NCBI GenBank assembly: GCA_027485835.1
Contig: JAIXQG010000002.1
Location: 202,232 to 266,231, forward strand
From: Alphaproteobacteria bacterium
GTDB lineage: Bacteria > Pseudomonadota > Alphaproteobacteria > UBA2136 > UBA6156
Direction: 5' to 3'
Length of the DNA: 64,000 nucleotides
Part shown: piece after piece, positions 18,766 through 28,816 of the stretch
How the letters are laid out: the number at the start of each line of letters is the position of its first letter
Position numbering within the stretch: the stretch's first letter is position 1
Program-made: the position numbers and the translations under genes
The notes under the pieces: model-generated
What the model saw: the letters and a program-made list of their open reading frames with translations, nothing else
Told to the model about the DNA's origin: nothing
The model's database searches: none

Positions 18766-19596
18766 ATGCGCATTTTAGAATCCTACACCCTGCCGAAAAA
18801 CGCCGATAATCCCGATAGTAACGAAGATATTCGGGGTGTTATCGGAGAGGAGGACGCCATTCGGTTCGTTTATTTGGGCGACGGTGCCACCAGCGGAAGT
18901 CCGTTTCAGGGCCGTGCAGGTGGTCTTGTTGCCGGTGAGCGCCTGATCCAGACGCTTACCGATCTGCCGCATGATGCCGACATCTTCGACTTTGCCAACG
19001 CTGCCACAGCTAACATGCGCGATGTGGCTGCGACGTGGGATGGACAATCCCGTTACCGGGCCTGCATTCAGGCTCTCGTCTACAGCGTCCATCACAAGCA
19101 GGTGTGGCGTATCGGCGATTGCCATTTTAGGGTCGATGACCAGATCTATCTTGGCTCCAAGTACATCGATACGCTTGCTAACGACTTCCGGAGCGCCTGC
19201 ATCACGGCCTTTCTGAAGATGAACGAGCAGTTCGATGAACGAGACCTGATGGATGAAAGCCTGATGCCGGAACGACCGTGGCGGGTGATTCCGGAACTCT
19301 ATCAGGGGCAGTTCCAGAATATCGACAGTGACGACCCGCGAGCGTACGGCACGATTGATGGCACGGACATCCCTTTACATTTCCTAGAATGTCATCAGGT
19401 TCCAAACGCCAAAAAGATCACCTTCTGCTCGGATGGATTACTTGCGCCACCCGACAGCTGGAACGATGGACTCGCCGACTTGAAGCGAGAGCGGGCGGTA
19501 AACCCGCTGATGATACGCAGGAAGAGAGGGAACCGCCCGTTTCAGACTGATCGTGCGATTTTCGATGATACGACGCTGATTTCGCTTGAGCCCTAA
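18766..19596 (+). CDS. PP2C-like Ser/Thr phosphatase family protein (divergent)
   Basis: This 276-residue cytoplasmic protein keeps the landmarks of PPM/PP2C metal-dependent phosphatases in order: an N-terminal PDSNED stretch (PP2C proteins usually have xxNED/E), LGDGATSG near residue 38 in place of DGMGG, WRIGDCHFRVDD near 113 in place of GDSR, ITFCSDGLL near 224, and FDDTTLISLE at the end in place of DNITxxxV. The metal-binding aspartates are therefore probably conserved. Target and partner kinase are unknown. A short Lys/Arg segment (RRKRGNR) precedes the end. It is an orphan between murI and atpG, with codons unlike the atp genes. I recognise the fold, not an exact family member. Confidence 0.7.
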   Translation: MRILESYTLPKNADNPDSNEDIRGVIGEEDAIRFVYLGDGATSGSPFQGRAGGLVAGERLIQTLTDLPHDADIFDFANAATANMRDVAATWDGQSRYRACIQALVYSVHHKQVWRIGDCHFRVDDQIYLGSKYIDTLANDFRSACITAFLKMNEQFDERDLMDESLMPERPWRVIPELYQGQFQNIDSDDPRAYGTIDGTDIPLHFLECHQVPNAKKITFCSDGLLAPPDSWNDGLADLKRERAVNPLMIRRKRGNRPFQTDRAIFDDTTLISLEP

Positions 19597-19619
19597 GGGC
19601 CAGACGCGATTCGCAAACC

Positions 19620-19645
19620 AACCGGCCGCAGAGATGCGGCCGGTT
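19620..19645 (+). terminator. Hairpin after the PP2C-like gene
   Basis: Perfect 11-base stem AACCGGCCGCA / TGCGGCCGGTT with a GAGA loop. The following T-tract is interrupted (GTGCTTTG). Confidence 0.65.
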
Positions 19646-19693
19646 GTGCTTTGTGGGGTTGCCGGTGGGGTGGGGTTGCCTTAGGCTGGTGGG

Positions 19694-19981
19694 ATGATGA
19701 AAGACGTAACCCCCGGTGTACAGGCACGTGTTACTGCGAACCTTTTGACACAAGGTATTATAGGCACGTTGGTACATGTGCTGATTGGCTATGTGGTGGG
19801 AGCGGTGTTCTCGGACCACATTTACGCCGACCTGAGCCGGACCGAATGGAGTAATTTGTGGGTGTACTTCTGGCTGCTGTTCTGGCCCTTTGCACTCTTC
19901 TGGATGTTTGCGCTGTATGCCATTGGCTTTGCGGTGGTGGCAGGCGTTGTGTTTGGTTTTTACCGCGCCGTGAGCCGCTAA
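19694..19981 (+). CDS. Small two-helix membrane protein, 95 aa
   Basis: A 95-residue protein with one hydrophobic segment near 20-40 (IIGTLVHVLIGYVVGAVFSD) and a longer one near 58-90 (WVYFWLLFWPFALFWMFALY and following), with a charged loop between. No signal sequence cleavage site or known family. It could be an inner-membrane protein of unknown role. It ends 56 bases before atpG on the opposite strand, across a shared terminator. Confidence 0.65.
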   Translation: MMKDVTPGVQARVTANLLTQGIIGTLVHVLIGYVVGAVFSDHIYADLSRTEWSNLWVYFWLLFWPFALFWMFALYAIGFAVVAGVVFGFYRAVSR

Positions 19982-19991
19982 CTATTGGTGT

Positions 19992-20022
19992 AAAAAAGCC
20001 GCGTCGGAGGACGCGGCTTTTT
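19992..20022. terminator. Bidirectional terminator next to atpG
   Basis: Stem GCCGCGTC / GACGCGGC with a GGAG loop between an A-tract and a T-tract. Confidence 0.93.
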
Positions 20023-20037
20023 GGGTTTGAGCGACTT

Positions 20038-20904
20038 CTAGAGTGCTTCGGCTCCCGAAATGATTTCGATAAGTTCCTTGGTAATCGCGGCTTGGCGGGA
20101 GCGGTTGTACTGCACGGAGAGCTTCTTGATCATCTCGCCAGCATTGCGTGTGGCAGCGTCCATGGCGGTCATACGGGCGGCTTGCTCGGAGGCGGAACTT
20201 TCCAGCAGCGCGGTGAAAACCTGCATGTTCAGGTTCAGCGGCAGCAGGTGCTCCAGCACGACATCTTCCGAGGGTTCGAATTCCGGCGCGGATACGACGG
20301 CATCGGCCTCCTTAGCGGTCGCGGCAAAGGGAATCAGCTGGTGCACCACCGGTTGCTGCGTGAGCATGGAGAGCATTTGCGAGGACATCAGGTGAACCTC
20401 ATCGAGGTCTCCGGCATTAAACTTAGCGAGAAGCTCTTGTGCGATGGTTTGGGCGTGGACGAATTCGACGTTGCGGCCCATATCGGTGAAGCTTTTTTCG
20501 AGCAGCTCTGGGTAGGCGGACTTCATGCCAGCTTCGATCTTACGGCCGACGGCGATGATACGGATCGTTTGGCCTGTCGCCTTGCGGGTTTCAATCCACT
20601 GGCTGGCCGCCTTCATCAGGTTGCTGTTAAGGCCGCCGCAGAGACCACGGTCGGAGCCGCAGACCACGAGAGCGACGGTTTTGACTTGGGCGCGGCCGGT
20701 GAGCAGCAGCGGGGCGGAACTATCGGCACCCACGGCAATGTTGCCGAGAATATTGGCCAAGTGCGCGGCGTAGGGGCGCGCGCTTTCTACCGCCATACGG
20801 GCGCGACGCACTTTGGCGGCGGCCACCATTTTCATGGTCTTGGTGATCTGGCGCGTGTTTTTAACGCTACGGATACGACTGCGGAGGGCTTTGAGGCTAG
20901 GCAT
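20038..20904 (-). CDS. atpG: ATP synthase F1 gamma subunit
   Basis: Gamma is the rotating shaft inside F1. The 288-residue sequence starts MPSLKALRSRIRSVKNTRQI and ends YNRSRQAAITKELIEIISGA, both diagnostic for gamma, with SDRGLCGGLNSNLM near residue 80. It has the usual length. It keeps its place after atpA but is separated from it by a small plus-strand gene and from atpD by four genes. Confidence 0.97.
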   Translation of the reverse strand: MPSLKALRSRIRSVKNTRQITKTMKMVAAAKVRRARMAVESARPYAAHLANILGNIAVGADSSAPLLLTGRAQVKTVALVVCGSDRGLCGGLNSNLMKAASQWIETRKATGQTIRIIAVGRKIEAGMKSAYPELLEKSFTDMGRNVEFVHAQTIAQELLAKFNAGDLDEVHLMSSQMLSMLTQQPVVHQLIPFAATAKEADAVVSAPEFEPSEDVVLEHLLPLNLNMQVFTALLESSASEQAARMTAMDAATRNAGEMIKKLSVQYNRSRQAAITKELIEIISGAEAL

Positions 20905-21059
20905 GCGGTTTTATTAAAGGGTTTAGGCTGTGGTGTCTAGTAGTTCGTGCTGCTTGAGCGGCGTTTTATTACCCTTTGCTTACCGCATGAGCAGGTGGCG
21001 CAGGGAGGATAAGCGGGGCCGCGTTAAGGGTGTGTTCAATAATACAAGGAGTGAACGCC

Positions 21060-21398
21060 ATGACGACCCAAACCACGACTCAAACCTCCCGTTTTTCTGG
21101 CCGCAAGGCCGCCCTGTGGGGCTTCGGTGCCGCCGTAGTGGCATTACCGTTTCTGATGCCGAGCAATGCACAAGCCAGCGATGTGAAAGTGAGCCTCAAC
21201 TTCGGCGGTGCGCCTTATTACGGGTATCATCAGCCGGTGGTAGAGCGCGTAGTGTATAAGCCCGCGCCGGTGCGTTACGTGGTAAAGCGCCAACCGACCA
21301 AGGTGGTGTATGTTGACAAGCATCATCGTCATGGCAAAAAGCATTGGAAGAATGACCGCCGTGACCGCTATGAGCGCCGGGTAGCTTATTACTACTAG
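21060..21398 (+). CDS. Small secreted basic protein, 112 aa
   Basis: The ATG at 21060, with AAGGAG at 21046, gives a Ser/Thr-rich N-terminus, a hydrophobic stretch (AALWGFGAAVVALPFLMPS) and a probable cleavage site after NAQA near residue 40. The mature part is rich in Tyr, His, Lys and Arg (YYGYHQPVVERVVYKP; HHRHGKKHWKND), like small periplasmic or cell-surface proteins with RcnB-like or glycine/tyrosine composition. No known function. It sits in the opposite direction between atpA and atpG. Confidence 0.65.
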   Translation: MTTQTTTQTSRFSGRKAALWGFGAAVVALPFLMPSNAQASDVKVSLNFGGAPYYGYHQPVVERVVYKPAPVRYVVKRQPTKVVYVDKHHRHGKKHWKNDRRDRYERRVAYYY

Positions 21399-21415
21399 CA
21401 CCTATCAGTCTAAAC

Positions 21416-21442
21416 AAAAACGGCCCATGAAGGGCCGTTTTT
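21416..21442. terminator. Bidirectional terminator next to atpA
   Basis: Stem CGGCCC / GGGCCG flanked by five A and five T residues, between the secreted basic-protein gene and atpA. Confidence 0.9.
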
Positions 21443-21457
21443 GTTCTGCCAAGAAGC

Positions 21458-23092
<1,635 letters not shown>

Positions 23093-23140
23093 GGTTTGCT
23101 CCCTTTACTAAACTATTATCTCAACTGGAAATTTGGGGTT

Positions 23141-23695
23141 TTACTTGCTGTGACGCTCGGTGACGGCGGTGCGCAGGCGGGTGCCGAGGCGGGCAAGGCG
23201 ACCGGACAACGAGGCATCCCACACCTTGCCATGGAAAAACGCACGGAAGCCGCCTTTCAGGCTGGCGTCCAGCGTCTCGCTCAGGCGGACGTCGGTGGCT
23301 TTGGTGTAGTCTTGGATCAACTTTCTGATCTTGCTGCGCTGGGCATCGGTCAGCGGCGTGGCGCTGGTGACTTCTACCTGCGTAATGCCGTTTTGGGCAT
23401 CGTTCAGCTCGAGGTAGTGGTTTAATACCGCCGGAATAAGGGCGATGCGGTTGTTACTAGCCAGCACACCCAGCGTGTTGGCCAGCAAGGCCGGAGCCTT
23501 CACAGCCTTGACCATGCTGCCCACCAATTGGGTGCGTTGGGCCGGTGTGAGACGTGGGTTGGCGAGGGCTGCAGCGACAGTGTCGTCGGCTACCGCTGCG
23601 GCAAGGGCTTGCACGCCCGCCGTGACAGCGCTTTGCTGCTTGTGTTCGGTACTTAACGCGAACAAGGCTTTGGCGTAGCGGTTTGCGGCGGTCAT
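23141..23695 (-). CDS. atpH: ATP synthase F1 delta subunit
   Basis: Delta (OSCP) links F1 to the peripheral stalk. The 184 residues start with the family pattern (TAANRYAKALFALS) and carry VEVTSATPLTDAQRSKI near 128 and the typical KGGFRAFFHGKVWDASLSGRL end (normally GGxxxxxGxxxxDxSxxxxL). As in other alphaproteobacteria it is first in the F1 order, with F0 genes elsewhere. Probably cotranscribed with atpA. Confidence 0.95.
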   Translation of the reverse strand: MTAANRYAKALFALSTEHKQQSAVTAGVQALAAAVADDTVAAALANPRLTPAQRTQLVGSMVKAVKAPALLANTLGVLASNNRIALIPAVLNHYLELNDAQNGITQVEVTSATPLTDAQRSKIRKLIQDYTKATDVRLSETLDASLKGGFRAFFHGKVWDASLSGRLARLGTRLRTAVTERHSK

Positions 23696-23845
23696 GATCC
23701 CTGCACTATCCCCTTAAACTGTTTTTAAAATCTCTTTGGTTTACCTCAGTGCGGTAACCGCGCGCTTTTTGGCATGGCCGCACCGAGCTGTCAAGAAAGG
23801 GCATGCAATATGCCTGCTTTCTCACACAAAACCTTCCGGTACCCC

Positions 23846-24262
23846 CTACCACGTGCCGGTATTCGGCATGGATGCCCATGGCTCGGCCGGTGCAAGGCTC
23901 TCGCCAGCTTGCAGAAGTTCGATCGAAATACCATCCGGCGTGCGGACGAAGGCCATGTGGCCATCGCGTGGCGGGCGGTTGATGGTGATGCCGTTGTCCA
24001 TCAGCTTTTGGCAGAGCTCGTAAATGTTCTCGACCCGATAGGCCAGATGCCCGAAGTTACGGCCACCGGTGTAGCCGGATTCATCCCAGTTGTGGGTGAG
24101 TTCGACCTGCGCGGATTCGTCTCCCGGTGCGGCGAGAAAGATGAGGGTGAAGCGGCCCTTTTCGTTGTCCATGCGGCCTTGCTCGGTCAGGCCCAGTAAA
24201 TTGAAGAAGGCAATGGTTTCGTCCGGGTTGGAGACACGGATCATGGTGTGCAGGTATTTCAT
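23846..24262 (-). CDS. gloA: Lactoylglutathione lyase (glyoxalase I family)
   Basis: Glyoxalase I converts the methylglyoxal-glutathione hemithioacetal to lactoylglutathione. The 138-residue VOC protein keeps the four metal ligands expected from E. coli GloA: His5 (MKYLHTMIRV), the Glu of QVELTHNW, the His of FGHLAYRV and the Glu of ISIELLQ. The C-terminal 15 residues (ESLAPAEPWASMP) are an extra tail. Single gene, with the atp genes downstream on the same strand and hemH divergent upstream. Confidence 0.88.
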   Translation of the reverse strand: MKYLHTMIRVSNPDETIAFFNLLGLTEQGRMDNEKGRFTLIFLAAPGDESAQVELTHNWDESGYTGGRNFGHLAYRVENIYELCQKLMDNGITINRPPRDGHMAFVRTPDGISIELLQAGESLAPAEPWASMPNTGTW

Positions 24263-24379
24263 GTTACGACTTTCTTATCAATGTACCGAGGACAACCCCA
24301 TTGAGCATGAATTTGCTGTGGCATGCACCGGTGTGGCATGGTAGGAAAGAGACTGTCAAGACAACAAGCGGAGCCGCAC

Positions 24380-25489
24380 GTGAGCCAGACCAACCACCCC
24401 CCTGCCCTACCCGCCAACCACCCCAGTGCCGCAGCTTACGGCAAAGTGGGTGTATTGGTTGTGAACCTCGGTACGCCGGATGGTACCGACTATTGGAGCA
24501 TCCGCCGTTACCTGAAAGAGTTTTTGAGCGATCCGCGGGTGATTGAGATACCGATGTTCGTGTGGTGGTTTATCCTCAACCTAATCATCCTCACCTTCCG
24601 CCCCAAGAAAACCGGCCATGCGTATGAACAGATTTGGGATAAGGAACGTAACGCCAGCCCGCTGCGCGTGATTACGGAAGATCAGGTAGAGGCCTTGCGT
24701 GCGCGCTTCCCCGACGTGGTGATTGAACACGGCATGCGTTATGGCAACCCCAGCCTTGCCGCAGGTATGGAGAAGCTGAAGGCGCAGGGGGTGACGAAGG
24801 TTTTGGTGGCGCCGCTGTATCCGCAATACTCGGCAGCCACGACGGCGACGGTGGTCGATAAGATTAGTGACTGGATGGCCAAGCAACGCTGGCAGCCCAC
24901 CTTACGTTACCTGCCACCTTATTATGACCACCCCGCCTATATTGGTGCGTTGGCGATGAGCTTGAAGGAGCACATTGCTGGTATGGAGGTGAAACCGGAT
25001 GTGATTGTGGCGAGCTTTCACGGCTTGCCATTGGTGAACTGCAAAAAGGGTGACACCTATTATTGCCATAGCCACAAAACCGCACGCCTGCTGGCCGAAG
25101 CCTTGGGTACGGCCTTTGTGAAAACTGTGGACGAGCTTGGCAACCGCATTGGCAAGGGCGAGACCCTGAAAAAAACTAAGGCTGTGCCGCCGCTCTTTTT
25201 AGCGTTCCAAAGCCGGTTTGGGGCTCAGGAATGGCTCAAGCCGTATTTTGCGGTAGCGATTGAAGAGCTGCCAGCGAAGGGTATTAAGAACGTGTTGATG
25301 GTCTGCCCCGGCTTTTCTGCCGACTGTGTGGAAACACTGGAAGAAATTGGCATTGGCGGTAAGGAAGCGTTTGAGGAAGCCGGTGGCGAACATTATGAAG
25401 TTGTGCCGTGCCTGAACGCCAGCGAGCTGGGTATGGACATGCTGGAAGGCCTGATTGAGATGGAGCTGAAGGGCTGGATTGAGGATTAA
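24380..25489 (+). CDS. hemH: Ferrochelatase
   Basis: HemH inserts iron into protoporphyrin IX. Family motifs are seen: VGVLVVNLGTPDGTDYWSIR, YLKEFLSDPRVIEIP, GMRYGNPSL, LYPQYSAATT, SFHGLP with the catalytic histidine, GDTYYCHSHKTA and CPGFSADCVETLEEI with the catalytic Glu. I place the start at GTG 24380, preceded by GCGGAG; in-frame ATGs at 24323 and 24338 lack a ribosome binding site. The length (369) is typical. Its stop overlaps the xthA start by one base. Confidence 0.95.
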   Translation: MSQTNHPPALPANHPSAAAYGKVGVLVVNLGTPDGTDYWSIRRYLKEFLSDPRVIEIPMFVWWFILNLIILTFRPKKTGHAYEQIWDKERNASPLRVITEDQVEALRARFPDVVIEHGMRYGNPSLAAGMEKLKAQGVTKVLVAPLYPQYSAATTATVVDKISDWMAKQRWQPTLRYLPPYYDHPAYIGALAMSLKEHIAGMEVKPDVIVASFHGLPLVNCKKGDTYYCHSHKTARLLAEALGTAFVKTVDELGNRIGKGETLKKTKAVPPLFLAFQSRFGAQEWLKPYFAVAIEELPAKGIKNVLMVCPGFSADCVETLEEIGIGGKEAFEEAGGEHYEVVPCLNASELGMDMLEGLIEMELKGWIED

Positions 25490-26265
25490 TGCCCACCCCC
25501 CTGCGCCTTGCCAGTTGGAATGTGAATGGCATTCGTTCCTGCCTCAAGCAGGGGTTTGAGGATTGGTTAGCGACCGAGCGTATTGATATTGCCTGTTTGC
25601 AGGAAGTGAAAGCGGCTCAGGACGTTGTGGGGCCGTTGGCGCTGAAGGGTTATACGGCCTATTGGAATCCGGCGGAGAAGGCTGGGTATAGCGGGACGGC
25701 GTTTGTGGTGTCGGAACGCGTTACGGTGCAGAACGTGACCCATGGCATGGGCGTGCCGGAGATTGACCGCGAGGGGCGGGTGCAGACGTTGGAGACGGCG
25801 AACTTTATTCTCGTGAATATCTATGCCCCGCACAGCCAGCGCGAACTGGCGCGGCTGGGTTACAAACTGGATTTTTGCAAGGCGCTGAACGGTTACTTAA
25901 AATGTTTACAGGCCAAGGGCAAACCGCTGGTGTTTACCGGCGACCTGAACGTAGCGCACAAGGAGATTGACCTCGCCAACCCCAAGGCCAATAAAAACAA
26001 CGCAGGCTTTTTACCGCAAGAGCGCGCGTGGATGGACGAGTTGGAGGGCATGGGCTTTACCGATGCGTTTCGTCACCACTGCAGCGAGCCCGGGCACTAC
26101 ACGTGGTGGAGCCAGCGGGTGGGGGTGCGTGAGAAGAATATCGGGTGGCGGATTGACTACTTTATGGCGGATAGCTTGTTTATGAAGCATGTGACGGGGT
26201 GTCATTTGCAGCCGCAGCAGCGCGGGAGTGACCATTGCCCAGTGATATTGGAAACGGCTTTTTAA
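25489..26265 (+). CDS. xthA: Exodeoxyribonuclease III
   Basis: An AP endonuclease/3'-exonuclease of base-excision repair. The 258-residue protein has LASWNVNGIRSCLKQG, CLQEVKA (metal Glu), VNIYAPHSQ, FTGDLNVAHKEIDLANP, RIDYFMA and the terminal SDHCPVILE with the catalytic histidine. All catalytic residues appear intact. Coupled to hemH through the TAATG overlap. Confidence 0.96.
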   Translation: MPTPLRLASWNVNGIRSCLKQGFEDWLATERIDIACLQEVKAAQDVVGPLALKGYTAYWNPAEKAGYSGTAFVVSERVTVQNVTHGMGVPEIDREGRVQTLETANFILVNIYAPHSQRELARLGYKLDFCKALNGYLKCLQAKGKPLVFTGDLNVAHKEIDLANPKANKNNAGFLPQERAWMDELEGMGFTDAFRHHCSEPGHYTWWSQRVGVREKNIGWRIDYFMADSLFMKHVTGCHLQPQQRGSDHCPVILETAF

Positions 26266-26337
26266 TTCGGCGCTTGCCGGTCTCTTTTTCATGTTGTAGG
26301 AGAAGCTAGTTCCACCCCGCAACCTTGGAGGCGCGGC

Positions 26338-26565
26338 ATGAACACCTCTCCTTTATCGTTTCCTTTAAAATACCTGAAAGGTCTCCTGCTGACTTCGGCG
26401 GCACCTCTCGAACATGTACAAAGCCCTGTCAATGGGTATGGTGGGCCAGTATATGTAGCAGAAGTTCAGGAGCAGATTCCGCTTTGGCTAAAGGCGAATA
26501 CCCAGCCACTCTCTCGCAGAAAACATACTTTCGGGCAATTCTTTAAACGTCGCGGTATCCTCTAA
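26338..26565 (+). CDS. Hypothetical small protein, 75 aa
   Basis: Unrecognised. The ATG has a good ribosome binding site (GGAGG, seven bases upstream). The product has a mildly hydrophobic N-terminus, a Pro/Gly centre (VQSPVNGYGGPVYVAEVQEQ) and a basic tail (SRRKHTFGQFFKRRGIL). No terminator was seen after it. First of four small orphan genes before hydroxyacyl-CoA dehydrogenase. Confidence 0.5.
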   Translation: MNTSPLSFPLKYLKGLLLTSAAPLEHVQSPVNGYGGPVYVAEVQEQIPLWLKANTQPLSRRKHTFGQFFKRRGIL

Positions 26566-26678
26566 TCTATGTCGATGATTCAACAGCAGGCCGTCCTTCG
26601 GGGCGTCTTTTTGTTGTAGAGCGCCTTGTTTTTCTATATGAAAGAGAGGTTGCAACTCGTATTCCTAAGGGGAACGCA

Positions 26679-26897
26679 ATGACTTCTAACGCTTCAATTT
26701 TAAATTCCGCCTCCATCGGCGGCCACCACCCGACCCATGCCGATATTTCCTCTCTGGAGGGTGACGATCTGGAACGTGCCGGACTCTCAGTAGACGGAAC
26801 CACACCGAAACCCGGGAATACTCTCCGGCATAGCCGCAGCAACGCCAGTAATGGCAAGACCGCGGGACTGATCGGCGGAGAAGACCAGCCATGCTGA
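26679..26897 (+). CDS. Hypothetical small protein, 72 aa
   Basis: Unrecognised, polar and probably disordered (HHPTHADISSLEGDDLERAG, then a Ser/Asn-rich basic part RHSRSNASNGKTAG). AAGGGG lies eight bases before the ATG. Its stop codon overlaps the start of the next gene (ATGCTGA arrangement), which favours a real, translationally coupled pair. Confidence 0.5.
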   Translation: MTSNASILNSASIGGHHPTHADISSLEGDDLERAGLSVDGTTPKPGNTLRHSRSNASNGKTAGLIGGEDQPC

Positions 26898-27112
26898 CAA
26901 CCTTCCGTTCGGACATTTTCTGGCTGGTGCTACGGCTGCCGCCACAGCTGTTTATGCCTGCGCTGCGGCATATCCAGCCGCGTGAGACACCGCGCATGCC
27001 ACGCCCGGTACGTTCCGGCGCGAAGGCCTTACGGCGGCTGCCGCAGCCCAAACCGCGTAATATGCGAATGGCGACTGACCGGTTTGGTTGCCGCACTAAG
27101 CCGAATGCCTAA
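26891..27112 (+). CDS. Hypothetical small basic protein, 73 aa
   Basis: Unrecognised. A hydrophobic N-terminal segment (FWLVLRLPPQLFMPAL) is followed by a very Arg/Pro-rich part (HIQPRETPRMPRPVRSGAKA and RLPQPKPRNMRMATDRFG). There are nine arginines between residues 25 and 60, reminiscent of a small nucleic-acid- or membrane-binding protein; inference only. It overlaps the upstream gene by seven bases and ends just before a terminator. Confidence 0.45.
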   Translation: MLTTFRSDIFWLVLRLPPQLFMPALRHIQPRETPRMPRPVRSGAKALRRLPQPKPRNMRMATDRFGCRTKPNA

Positions 27113-27127
27113 ACTTTCGAGTCATGA

Positions 27128-27156
27128 GGAGTCGCCTTTTGGGCGGCTCCTTTTTT
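27128..27156 (+). terminator. Intrinsic terminator
   Basis: Nine-base stem GGAGTCGCC / GGCGGCTCC (one T-G pair) with a TTTTG loop and six T residues. Confidence 0.9.
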
Positions 27157-27247
27157 CATGACAACACAATGTGTATGCCTTATAAGTGTTCTCACATTTC
27201 GATTTTTCCCCACCCTGCCCTTCCTGCTTTTTCGGAGGATTTTGCTT

Positions 27248-27736
27248 ATGGCCGAAACCGTTTTCACCTGTGGTCAGGTACTTTGCCTGATTGACGGCGT
27301 GCTGCTATACGGCATTGAACAAAGTTATGAAAACAACCGTGTACTGGGCGAGTACCTGACCGGTGTACCGGCCCCAAGCTTGTACATGAACACGGAAAAA
27401 ATCGCTGAAATTTCGATCTGGCTCATCGCCATCGAGACATATTGTGGCGAGAAGCTGAAACGTCAGATGACGTTGCAATATCCGGCGGCCTTCGCCCATG
27501 TCCATCTTCGCAAGCTTGTCGATGACTCTACGCTGGCCTATCCCGATATGCTGAAAGCCTACCGGCAGAAGGCGCGTAGCCTGAAGTTTGATTTAGATAC
27601 GCCATTGACGCTCAAGCCCCTTACACCCCTTGAGAAACAGTCCTTCTACCAGTTGCTCACCGATCATGCGTTCCGGAAGAACTGTCTGGAGATTCTAGCC
27701 GCGGGTACCAACGACTATGTCAGCGAACCGGCTTAA
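27248..27736 (+). CDS. Hypothetical protein, 162 aa
   Basis: Unrecognised. The ATG at 27248 is preceded by CGGAGGA, a much better start than the open extension to 27158. The protein is soluble and mostly helical, with several aromatic residues (LYGIEQSYENNRVLGEYLTG; MLKAYRQKARSLKFDLDTPL) and two or three cysteines. It ends before a perfect terminator. Codon use (many ATC, CTT, CTC) is like the PP2C-like gene rather than the neighbouring metabolic genes. Confidence 0.6.
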   Translation: MAETVFTCGQVLCLIDGVLLYGIEQSYENNRVLGEYLTGVPAPSLYMNTEKIAEISIWLIAIETYCGEKLKRQMTLQYPAAFAHVHLRKLVDDSTLAYPDMLKAYRQKARSLKFDLDTPLTLKPLTPLEKQSFYQLLTDHAFRKNCLEILAAGTNDYVSEPA

Positions 27737-27760
27737 CGCCGTTTCGCATCCTAGATCAAA

Positions 27761-27793
27761 GAGAGCCGCCCTTCGGGGCGGCTCTCTTTTTTT
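27761..27793 (+). terminator. Strong intrinsic terminator with UUCG loop
   Basis: Perfect 11-base stem GAGAGCCGCCC / GGGCGGCTCTC with an extra-stable TTCG tetraloop and seven T residues. Confidence 0.95.
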
Positions 27794-27797
27794 GCTC

Positions 27798-28697
27798 TTA
27801 GCGCGAGGGCTTGGGGTTGGCGGGGTCGGAGTAGTCGTAAAAGCCACGGCCGGTTTTTTTACCCAGCCAGCCCGCATCGACAAACTTCACCAGCAGCGGG
27901 GATGGGCGGTATTTGCTGTCGCCCAGCTCGGTGTGCAGTACGCGCATGATGGCGACGCAGGTATCGAGACCGATAAAGTCGGCCAGTTGCAGCGGGCCCA
28001 TGGGGTGGCCGGCGCCGAGCTTCATGGCGGTGTCGATACTGCGGACGTCGGCGACACCTTCTTGCAGGGCGTAGACGGCTTCGTTCAGCATCGGCAGCAA
28101 GATGCGGTTGACGACGAAGCCCGGTACGTCTTCCGACGTCGCCACGGTTTTGCCCATCTTGTGGGCCACTTCCAGCACGCGCTCGTAGGTTTCCTGCGAG
28201 GTGGCAAGGCCGCGGATGATTTCCACCAATGCCATCATCGGCACGGGGTTCATGAAGTGCAGGCCGATGAATTTTTCCGGGCGGGAGGTGACGGCGGCCA
28301 GACGAGTGATGGAGATGGACGAGGTGTTGGAGGCGATGATGCACTTCTTCTGGGCGATGGTGTCGACCTCTTTGAAGATCTTCTTCTTCACCTCTTCGTT
28401 TTCGGTCGCGGCTTCGATAATCAGGTCGCAGTCCTTGAGGTCTGTCAGCGTGGTGCTGGTGTGGAGGCGTTTTTCGGCGGCCTTTTTGTCGGCTTCGCTC
28501 ATGGCGCCTTTTTGGATTTGGCGCTCCATGTTCTTGGCGATGGTGGCGAGGGCTTTTTCGAGAGACGCCGGATTGACATCCACCATGGTGACCTTAAAGC
28601 CGTTTTGGGCAGCGACGTGGGCAATGCCGTTCCCCATTTGCCCTGCACCGATAATGCCGATGTGGGTGATTTCCGAAACCGATTTGACCTTGGCCAT
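27798..28697 (-). CDS. 3-hydroxyacyl-CoA (3-hydroxybutyryl-CoA) dehydrogenase
   Basis: An NAD(P)-dependent L-3-hydroxyacyl-CoA dehydrogenase of 299 residues, monofunctional and of the size of 3-hydroxybutyryl-CoA dehydrogenase. Seen: the Rossmann [44 protein letters not shown] with the catalytic His, [17 protein letters not shown], and [18 protein letters not shown]. The start at 28697 ([10 protein letters not shown]) leaves a normal N-terminus. A role in beta-oxidation or polyhydroxybutyrate metabolism is likely, but no partner genes are adjacent. Confidence 0.93.
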   Translation of the reverse strand: MAKVKSVSEITHIGIIGAGQMGNGIAHVAAQNGFKVTMVDVNPASLEKALATIAKNMERQIQKGAMSEADKKAAEKRLHTSTTLTDLKDCDLIIEAATENEEVKKKIFKEVDTIAQKKCIIASNTSSISITRLAAVTSRPEKFIGLHFMNPVPMMALVEIIRGLATSQETYERVLEVAHKMGKTVATSEDVPGFVVNRILLPMLNEAVYALQEGVADVRSIDTAMKLGAGHPMGPLQLADFIGLDTCVAIMRVLHTELGDSKYRPSPLLVKFVDAGWLGKKTGRGFYDYSDPANPKPSR

Positions 28698-28816
28698 GGA
28701 ACGCGTCTTTCTTGTTATTGCGATTGGCCGGAGTGTGCCACGCTTCCCTTCCCTTTTAAAGCCCTGACGAGGAGGGTGGCTTCTCTTTTGCCGCAAACTG
28801 TTGTAGACGCTGATGT

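Noticed and set aside
20270..20285. GGTTCGAATTCC, resembling a tRNA T-loop
   Set aside because: It lies within atpG coding sequence and no acceptor stem or anticodon arm can be built around it.
19858..20940. A 360-codon open frame opposite atpG
   Set aside because: Antisense to a certain gene; its first part overlaps the small membrane-protein gene in another frame.
26567..26857. A 96-codon minus-strand frame over the small orphan at 26679
   Set aside because: It ignores the well-placed ribosome binding site and coupled start on the plus strand.
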